Source: Lentilactobacillus kisonensis DSM 19906 = JCM 15041
GTDB taxonomy: Bacteria; Bacillota; Bacilli; Lactobacillales; Lactobacillaceae
Assembly (NCBI RefSeq): GCF_001434135.1
Contig: NZ_AZEB01000012.1
Span: forward strand, 18,012 to 82,011
DNA: 64,000 nt
Reading direction: 5' to 3'
The first letter of the stretch is position 1. The number at the start of each line of letters is the position of its first letter. This document shows, piece after piece, positions 58,565 to 64,000 of this stretch. The notes under the pieces are model-generated. The model was not told the DNA's origin, ran no database searches, and was given only the letters and a program-made list of their open reading frames with translations. The translations under genes were made by a program, and so were the position numbers.

Positions 58565-59665
58565 TTAATTCTCAACGTAGCGTAATTCTTTAGTTGTGTG
58601 CGTAAACGGTTCACAGCCGGTTTCTGTTACGTGAACGCAATCCTCAATTCTGACGCCGGCAACGTTTGGAATGTAAATACCTGGTTCGATGGAGAAGCAC
58701 ATCCCGGGTTGCAGTTCCATCTTATTGCCCGCCATGATTGATGGGAACTCGTGTTCACTCATCCCCATCCCATGACCTAGTCGGTGAATAAAGTAGGCAC
58801 CATAGCCGGCCTTAGCAATTACGTCTCTTGCAATCTTATCGAGTTCCTCTGCTGTTATTCCGGGCTTAACAGCATCCTGAGCTGTTAACTGGGCTTCTAA
58901 ACAGACCTTATAGATGTCCATAGACTTCTCATCTGGTTTGCCAACCGCGATGGTTCTTGACGCATCACTAATATAGCCTTGCCAGACCGTCCCCAAATCA
59001 AATAACACAAGTTTATTATTCTCAATTTTTTTCTCACTCGTTGCCCCATGAGGTTCTGCAGCGTGAGCAGCTGATTGGACAAGTGATGGGAAGCTAAGTT
59101 CCATAATGCCGTTTTGCATAAGCGCATATTGTAGCTCAGCGGCAACTTGATCTTCTGTCTTGCCAGCTTGGACGGCTTCAAATCCCTTTTGTAATGCAAA
59201 ATCATCCCATTTACCAGCAACCTTTAGTTTTTCAATTTCATCATTGGATTTGATTAACCGCATTTGTTCAATGAATGGGGTCAGGTTTGCTGAAAAGTCG
59301 CTTGTTGGGAATAATTGTTGGAGACTCTCAAGCCGTTCAACGGAAAGTTGCGCCTTTTCAATGGCAAATTTTGTATGGTTGGTATTTTTAGCCTTAATGT
59401 GGTCGGCAATCATTTTCCATGGATTTTCATGATCCAAGTAACCATAAACTGGACTTGTCCAGCCGGTATCTTTAATGGCTTCGGTTTCTAGTGCAGGTCC
59501 AAATAAAAACGGATCGCTCTCTTTGAAGACGACTAACATCAGTACGCGTTCCGCTGGGTCACTATAAAATGTCGTTAGATATTGAATAGTCTTGGGGTCG
59601 CTGATCAAGGCAATGTCTTGGTCATTATCAGCGAGCCAACGCTGGACCTTTTCTATCTTGTTCAT
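58565..59665 (-). CDS. pepQ: Xaa-Pro dipeptidase PepQ (prolidase)
   Basis: A 366-residue metallopeptidase of the M24 family that splits Xaa-Pro dipeptides. The metal ligands are in DLGTVWQGYISDASRT (two Asp), HRLGHGMGMSEHE (His), SIEPGIYIP (Glu) and RIEDCVHV (Glu). The N-terminal creatinase-like domain spans about 1-130. AAGGAG 8 bases upstream sets ATG 59665; GTG 59674 is less likely. It is divergent from ccpA, as in other lactobacilli, and shares the cre-bearing intergenic region. Confidence 0.95.
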   Translation of the reverse strand: MNKIEKVQRWLADNDQDIALISDPKTIQYLTTFYSDPAERVLMLVVFKESDPFLFGPALETEAIKDTGWTSPVYGYLDHENPWKMIADHIKAKNTNHTKFAIEKAQLSVERLESLQQLFPTSDFSANLTPFIEQMRLIKSNDEIEKLKVAGKWDDFALQKGFEAVQAGKTEDQVAAELQYALMQNGIMELSFPSLVQSAAHAAEPHGATSEKKIENNKLVLFDLGTVWQGYISDASRTIAVGKPDEKSMDIYKVCLEAQLTAQDAVKPGITAEELDKIARDVIAKAGYGAYFIHRLGHGMGMSEHEFPSIMAGNKMELQPGMCFSIEPGIYIPNVAGVRIEDCVHVTETGCEPFTHTTKELRYVEN

Positions 59666-59767
59666 TATTCTCACTCCTTAATAATTTACAAGTAGTATAG
59701 CATATCCATTCAATCTAAAAGTCTGCTTTCACTTGAATTTTCACAAATGATAGGCTATGATTTACTT

Positions 59768-59781
59768 GAAAACGTTTTCAA
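59768..59781. promoter_or_regulatory. Catabolite-responsive element (cre) between pepQ and ccpA
   Basis: TGAAAACGTTTTCA is a perfect palindrome and fits the cre consensus TGWNANCGNTNWCA. It ends 2 bases before the ccpA -35 hexamer, so it can mediate CcpA autoregulation and act on pepQ. Confidence 0.88.
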
Positions 59782-59783
59782 TT

Positions 59784-59812
59784 TGCTGTTAGTGGTTTTA
59801 TTTGGTATATTG
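59784..59812 (+). promoter_or_regulatory. ccpA promoter
   Basis: TTGCTG (59784-59789) and TATATT (59807-59812) with 17-base spacing, 59 bases before the ccpA start. Confidence 0.65.
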
Positions 59813-59870
59813 AATGGTGTTTTGAAAACCGATGAAAACAGATTATGACATGGAAGAAAGGGCTATCTTT

Positions 59871-60872
59871 ATGGATAAACAAACAGTTACAATTTATGAC
59901 GTTGCCCGAGAAGCTAGTGTATCAATGGCAACCGTCTCGAGAGTAGTAAATGGCAATGCAAATGTTAAACCGGCAACGCGTAAGAAGGTTTTAGACGTTA
60001 TTGAAAAACTTGATTATCGTCCAAACGCCGTTGCTCGGGGCTTGGCAAGTAAGAAGACGACTACCGTTGGCGTGATTGTACCAGACGTGACCAACATGTA
60101 TTTTGCATCGCTTGCCAGGGGAATTGACGATGTTGCAACAATGTATAAATACAATATTATCCTGACGAATTCTGACTCCAATAGTGAAAAGGAAATTAAA
60201 GTGCTTAACACATTGTTGTCTAAACAAGTTGACGGGATTGTGTTTATGGGCAATGAAATTACCGATAAGCTGCGAGAAGAATTTAAGCGGACTAAGACCC
60301 CCATTGTTTTGGCTGGCTCAGTGGATGATGAAGGGACTGATCCAAGCGTTAATATCGACTACGTGGCCGCTGTTCAAGAAGAGGTTAAGAATTTAATTGA
60401 CCGCGGCAACAAACGGGTGGCATTTGTTTGCGGGCCACTAAATCAATCAATTAATGGCAAGTACCGGCTGAAGGGATACAAACAAGCTTTAAAGAGTGCT
60501 GGGATCCCTTATGATGATAAGTTGGTTTTTGAAACTGACGATACTTATAAGACCGGCACATTGCTCCAGCCAGCTTTAATGGCCGTTAACGCAACGGCGG
60601 CAATGGTAACTGACGATGAATTAGCTGCCGGCATTATGAACGGTATGTCTGATGCTGATATTAGTGTCCCTAATGACTTTGAAGTTATTACTAGTAATGA
60701 TACAAAGCTCACTGAAATGGTTCGGCCGAAGATGTCGTCAATCACGCAGCCTTTATACGATATTGGTGCCGTTGCAATGCGGTTATTAACTAAATTAATG
60801 AATAATGAACCAGTTGAAGAAAAGAACGTCTTGTTACCATATGGCTTGATGAAACGGGAATCAACGAAGTAA
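59871..60872 (+). CDS. ccpA: Catabolite control protein A (LacI/GalR family regulator)
   Basis: A 333-residue master regulator of carbon catabolite control. The LacI-type helix-turn-helix TIYDVAREASVSMATVSRVVNG, in part, covers residues about 6-26, and the hinge YRPNAVARGLA follows. The rest is the effector domain that binds HPr-Ser-P. 333 residues is the usual CcpA length. ATG 59871 has AAAGGG at 8 bases; the ATG at 59832 has no site. The cre box in its promoter indicates autoregulation. Confidence 0.96.
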   Translation: MDKQTVTIYDVAREASVSMATVSRVVNGNANVKPATRKKVLDVIEKLDYRPNAVARGLASKKTTTVGVIVPDVTNMYFASLARGIDDVATMYKYNIILTNSDSNSEKEIKVLNTLLSKQVDGIVFMGNEITDKLREEFKRTKTPIVLAGSVDDEGTDPSVNIDYVAAVQEEVKNLIDRGNKRVAFVCGPLNQSINGKYRLKGYKQALKSAGIPYDDKLVFETDDTYKTGTLLQPALMAVNATAAMVTDDELAAGIMNGMSDADISVPNDFEVITSNDTKLTEMVRPKMSSITQPLYDIGAVAMRLLTKLMNNEPVEEKNVLLPYGLMKRESTK

Positions 60873-61002
60873 GTAAGCTACTTTGGTAATGATTTTTCAA
60901 TCAAGATAACAACTGGTAGATTAAGAATTTTTGAAGCTAGTTATGGCATGAGTATCCCTGGATAATAACATCTGTTAAGGGTGGTTCTTTGCTTGAAAAA
61001 TC

Positions 61003-61031
61003 TTGAAACGCCGGTGTGTATCTGGTAGGAT
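61003..61031 (+). promoter_or_regulatory. yebC promoter
   Basis: TTGAAA (61003-61008) and TAGGAT (61026-61031) with 17-base spacing, 51 bases before the start codon. Confidence 0.5.
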
Positions 61032-61081
61032 ATTGATGTATGTTTGTAACCAGCAATAAATTTTAGAAAAGAGGAGTTATT

Positions 61082-61816
61082 ATGTCAGGACATTCAAAAT
61101 GGCATAACATTCAGGGTCGGAAAAATGCTCAGGATGCTAAACGTGGAAAAATTTTCCAAAAAATATCACGTGACTTGTATCAAGCCGCTAAAGCAGGTGA
61201 TCCTGATCCAGAAAACAATCCTCAGTTACGTCTGGTAATGGAAAAAGCTCGGGCAGCCAATATGCCGAAAGATAATGTCCAACGGGCTATCGATAAAGCT
61301 TCTGGCGTTGGCGGAGCAAAATTCGAAGAAATTACTTATGAGGGTTATGGTCCCGGTGGAACCGCAATCATGGTTTCCGCATTAACTGATAATAAAAACC
61401 GAACTGCTGCAGCGGTACGTTCAGCATTTACTCATCATGGTGGATCACTTGGTGCCAATGGATCAGTTTCATATATGTTTGATCGTAAAGGCTACATTGT
61501 CATTCTAAGAGACGGTCTTGATGCGGATGAAGATACCATGCTGATGGATGCACTCGATGCCGGCGCGGATGATATGAATTCTACCGACGAAGAATTTCAG
61601 ATCTTTACGGATCCAAAATCACTGCCAGAAGTTCGTGATGCCCTTCAGAAAAAGGGTTATGATTTGGATACTGCTGAAGTTCGGATGTTCCCTGAGAACA
61701 CAACGGAAGTTCCAGAAGATAAAATCTCTCAATATACCGGATTGATTGATGAGCTTGAAGATAATGACGACGTTCAAGATGTTTATGAAGCCGCTACGTT
61801 ACCTGAAAGCAATTAA
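61082..61816 (+). CDS. yebC: YebC/PmpR (TACO1) family protein
   Basis: A 244-residue member starting with the invariant [23 protein letters not shown] (in part). The three-domain layout with [15 protein letters not shown] at about 80-94 is complete. Family members have been described as transcription factors and, more recently, as factors helping translation of difficult sequences. A single-gene unit with terminator; it precedes the comG operon as in many Firmicutes. Confidence 0.95.
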   Translation: MSGHSKWHNIQGRKNAQDAKRGKIFQKISRDLYQAAKAGDPDPENNPQLRLVMEKARAANMPKDNVQRAIDKASGVGGAKFEEITYEGYGPGGTAIMVSALTDNKNRTAAAVRSAFTHHGGSLGANGSVSYMFDRKGYIVILRDGLDADEDTMLMDALDAGADDMNSTDEEFQIFTDPKSLPEVRDALQKKGYDLDTAEVRMFPENTTEVPEDKISQYTGLIDELEDNDDVQDVYEAATLPESN

Positions 61817-61842
61817 TCAATTAACTTAATCGCGTCACACTT

Positions 61843-61872
61843 AGATGATCATTTTTTTGGTCATCTTTTTTA
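61843..61872 (+). terminator. Rho-independent terminator of yebC
   Basis: AGATGATCA (61843-61851) pairs with TGGTCATCT (61858-61866), followed by T6 within a T-rich run. Confidence 0.85.
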
Positions 61873-61928
61873 TTTTGTCAAAAAAGCCGTCATTAATTAT
61901 CGTATTTAGATAATGTGAGGTGAATTAA

Positions 61929-62900
61929 ATGGAAATTAGTCAACAAATGGATGGGCTTTTAAATGATGCAATCAAAAAGCGCGCGAGTGATATTTATTTT
62001 TTACCGATGGGCGATGTCTACCAAATCAAAATTAGGAATCAACAAGAAGTTGTTTTATGGGACCAAGTCCGCTATTTAACGGCTCGGAGATTGATGAATT
62101 ATTGTAAATACTTGGCAGATATGGCGTTAAGTGAACAACGCCGTCCTCAACTTGGGGCAATGCAATGGCACATTGGTGATACTAAGTACGCACTGCGCTT
62201 ATCTTCTGTCGGTAATTTTAATGATGATGAGTCAATGGTTATCCGGATCATTTACTCACTGGCTGATATTGAAGGCACATTCTTTAATCAAGATCAGGTT
62301 CAATTAATTTCTGAAGCGAGTCAGAAACGAGGGTTGATGGTATTTTCGGGGCCAACTGGCTCGGGGAAAACAACCACTATTTACAATTTGGTAAGGGACC
62401 TAGTGACTGACGAATTTGTGATGACGATCGAGGACCCAATCGAAATTCAGGAGGCCGGCTTTTTACAATTACAAGTTAACCATGAAGCTGGAATGGATTA
62501 TTCAGATTTAATTAAGGTGGGGCTTCGACATCGTCCGGATATTTTTATTATCGGTGAGATCAGAGATTCGGTTACAGCAGAGGCAGCAGTTAAGGCAGCG
62601 TTAAGTGGCCATTTGGTATATACAACTGTTCACGCTCAAGATCCCTTGGGTGTGATTAAGCGCCTCTTACAGTTGGGCGTTAGTTCGGATTTTATCGCCC
62701 AAGCGTTGCGAGTAATCGCCTATCAGCGGTTGATTCCAACAACCATGGGTGGTCAGCGGGCTCTTTTAATGGCCCATGATTTTAAAGAATTACAATCGAA
62801 ATCAACTTATGATTGGGGACGATGGCAAGATGAGCTTGAACAAGCAAGAAGGGCAGGATTGGTTTCTAAGCAAATGGTTCAAAAATACTGGCAGGGATAA
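61929..62900 (+). CDS. comGA: Competence protein ComGA (type II/IV secretion-like ATPase)
   Basis: A 323-residue assembly ATPase for the competence pseudopilus. Walker A GPTGSGKTT is near residues 142-150, the Asp box ERTIEDPIEI-like MTIEDPIEI near 173-181, Walker B with IIGEIRDSVTAEAA near 207-220, and the His box GHLVYTTVHAQDP near 228-240. Length is usual for ComGA. comGB starts within its last codons. TGAGGTG serves the ATG. TTGTCA-17-TATCGT at 61875-61903 is a possible promoter. Confidence 0.93.
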   Translation: MEISQQMDGLLNDAIKKRASDIYFLPMGDVYQIKIRNQQEVVLWDQVRYLTARRLMNYCKYLADMALSEQRRPQLGAMQWHIGDTKYALRLSSVGNFNDDESMVIRIIYSLADIEGTFFNQDQVQLISEASQKRGLMVFSGPTGSGKTTTIYNLVRDLVTDEFVMTIEDPIEIQEAGFLQLQVNHEAGMDYSDLIKVGLRHRPDIFIIGEIRDSVTAEAAVKAALSGHLVYTTVHAQDPLGVIKRLLQLGVSSDFIAQALRVIAYQRLIPTTMGGQRALLMAHDFKELQSKSTYDWGRWQDELEQARRAGLVSKQMVQKYWQG

Positions 62901-63891
62901 GCGCTGGCGCACGCTTGAACAGGCAAACTTCTTTGATTCATTGGCTAACCTACTCAAAATGGGATTTCAATTGACTAGGGCTTTAGAATTTATTGCAGAA
63001 ACTGACAAACAATTGGCAGCTGGCGTTATCCAACTTAATAATCGACTAGCCACTGGTGACAGCTTTTCAGCAAGTGCGCAAGCATTGATTGACGTGCAAT
63101 CTTACTATCAATTGCTGATTGCGGAAAAGCATGGTCAACTTAGCGATGTGCTTGAAGAATTGGCGAAGTTTGATCGTTTGAAGATGAAGCAGATGAAGAA
63201 AATCAAGACAATGTTAGTTTATCCGTTGTTTCTGTGCTTTATTTTAATTGTATTGATTGTCATGATTCATGTGTATGTATTTCCGCAGATTGAGGCATTG
63301 ATGCCAAGTGTTAACACCACCAAACCAGATTATTTAGGCATGACGCTTGTCAACGTTGTTTTGGGTGGCACGGTTCTGACACTAGCGGGCAGTTTTCTGT
63401 ACTGGCGGCGGCAAACTATTTTGAAACGGACGCAGATGATTGTCAGAGTGCCAATAATTGGGACGCTTTACCAGAAATATATTGCTTATTATTTAGCCAG
63501 TAACTTAGCAACCTTATTGAGAAATGGGCTAAGTGTTCAAGAAATCTATCAAACATTGAATGCCTTTAATTCTCATTCGCTATTGTATGCGCTAGGTCAG
63601 CAACTAAACGAAGCACTTATTGATGGGCAATCAATCAAGCAAATGATTGCCAGATACCGTTTCATCCCTCAGGAGATTATCAAATTTATGGGGTCAGGTA
63701 ACACAATTGCTGAGATGGCAAACTCAATGTCCGCTTATTCAAAGCTGATGTTTGATGACATGATTTTAACTACTAATAAGATGATTGGTTTCGTTCAACC
63801 GGCCATGTTTATATTAATTGGCATCACGATTGTATCAACATATTTTCAATTATTAATTCCAATTTATAGTTCAGTGAAAGGGATGTATTAG
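62830..63891 (+). CDS. comGB: Competence protein ComGB (type II secretion F-domain)
   Basis: A 353-residue inner-membrane platform protein of the competence pilus. Two T2SSF domains cover about residues 30-155 and 220-345, with hydrophobic segments near 130-155, 175-200 and 325-348. The start ATG 62830 overlaps comGA by 71 bases; an earlier ATG at 62776 overlaps more and has no better site. GGGGA lies about 10 bases upstream. The C-terminus ends normally and comGC follows after 1 base. Confidence 0.88.
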   Translation: MSLNKQEGQDWFLSKWFKNTGRDKRWRTLEQANFFDSLANLLKMGFQLTRALEFIAETDKQLAAGVIQLNNRLATGDSFSASAQALIDVQSYYQLLIAEKHGQLSDVLEELAKFDRLKMKQMKKIKTMLVYPLFLCFILIVLIVMIHVYVFPQIEALMPSVNTTKPDYLGMTLVNVVLGGTVLTLAGSFLYWRRQTILKRTQMIVRVPIIGTLYQKYIAYYLASNLATLLRNGLSVQEIYQTLNAFNSHSLLYALGQQLNEALIDGQSIKQMIARYRFIPQEIIKFMGSGNTIAEMANSMSAYSKLMFDDMILTTNKMIGFVQPAMFILIGITIVSTYFQLLIPIYSSVKGMY

Positions 63892-63892
63892 G

Positions 63893-64000
63893 ATGAAAAA
63901 ATGGCACCGAAAAGAAAAATCTGGTTTTACTTTAATTGAAATGACAATCGTATTATTTATTATTTCACTACCTCAATTGTCAAATCAAGTGCAACACTAA
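63893..64000 (+). pseudogene. comGC: ComGC prepilin, apparently shortened (36-codon frame)
   Basis: The frame starts with MKKWHRKEKSGFTLIEMTI, the type IV prepilin peptidase site (cut after Gly, Phe+1, Glu+5). It reads on through a hydrophobic stretch of only about 12 residues, then PQLSNQVQH and a TAA exactly at the window end. Intact ComGC proteins are about 95-105 residues with a longer hydrophobic helix. This looks like an in-frame loss inside the helix plus a premature stop. It could also be an error near the contig end; the next bases are not visible. Confidence 0.55.

Overview
The window looks like the chromosome of a lactic acid bacterium of the Lactobacillaceae. Low-to-medium G+C, strong AGGAGG-type ribosome binding sites, T-box leaders in front of aminoacyl-tRNA synthetase and amino-acid transporter genes, a C-minus (cysteine-free) ribosomal S4 and the block orders rny-ymdB-mutS-mutL-ruvAB-queA-tgt-yajC and alaS-ireB-ruvX-DUF1292-zapA-cvpA-mutS2-trxA all point to Lactobacillales. 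The genus cannot be fixed from sequence reading alone. Almost everything is conserved core genome; no transposase, prophage, CRISPR array, rRNA or tRNA gene was recognised.

Layout. 1-3.9 kb: a small unknown gene cut by or near the left edge, then a minus-strand group (UspA, a small membrane protein, RarA, S4, free-Met-(R)-sulfoxide reductase). 4-8.4 kb: EzrA and a dedicated cysteine desulfurase-ThiI pair for tRNA thiolation. 8.4-12 kb: thiol peroxidase and T-box-controlled ValS. 12-17.6 kb: FolC and the cell-shape and division-site genes mreBCD-minCD. 17.6-20.3 kb: a T-box leader with a duplicated antiterminator half, feeding a three-gene amino-acid ABC importer (probably histidine). 20.5-26.7 kb: two M16 peptidase-like proteins, a RodZ-like protein, PgsA, a CinA C-terminal-domain protein and LexA-controlled RecA. 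26.9-29.5 kb: alanine dehydrogenase plus an APC permease. 29.9-41.8 kb: RNase Y, YmdB, MutS, MutL, RuvAB, QueA, a three-unit hairpin repeat array, Tgt and YajC. 41.8-53.1 kb: LexA-controlled DNA polymerase IV, NrnA-like phosphoesterase, DEAD-box helicase, T-box-controlled AlaS with IreB, RuvX and DUF1292, then ZapA, CvpA, MutS2 and thioredoxin. 53.2-59.7 kb: YslB, RacE, RdgB, a YfcE-type phosphoesterase, a CBS protein, an MscS channel, two envelope-stress-like small proteins and PepQ. 59.8-64 kb: CcpA with its cre site, YebC, and the start of the comG pilus operon, in which comGC appears shortened.

Themes. DNA repair is concentrated here (RarA, RecA, MutSL, RuvAB, RuvX, Pol IV, MutS2), with LexA-type palindromes at recA, dinB and, more weakly, ruvA. 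tRNA metabolism is a second theme (ThiI, ValS, AlaS, QueA, Tgt, T-boxes). The least explained structure is the 0.37-kb array of three roughly 119-bp hairpin units between queA and tgt, whose arms differ between units but keep base pairing. The partly duplicated T-box and the apparently broken comGC also deserve a second look.
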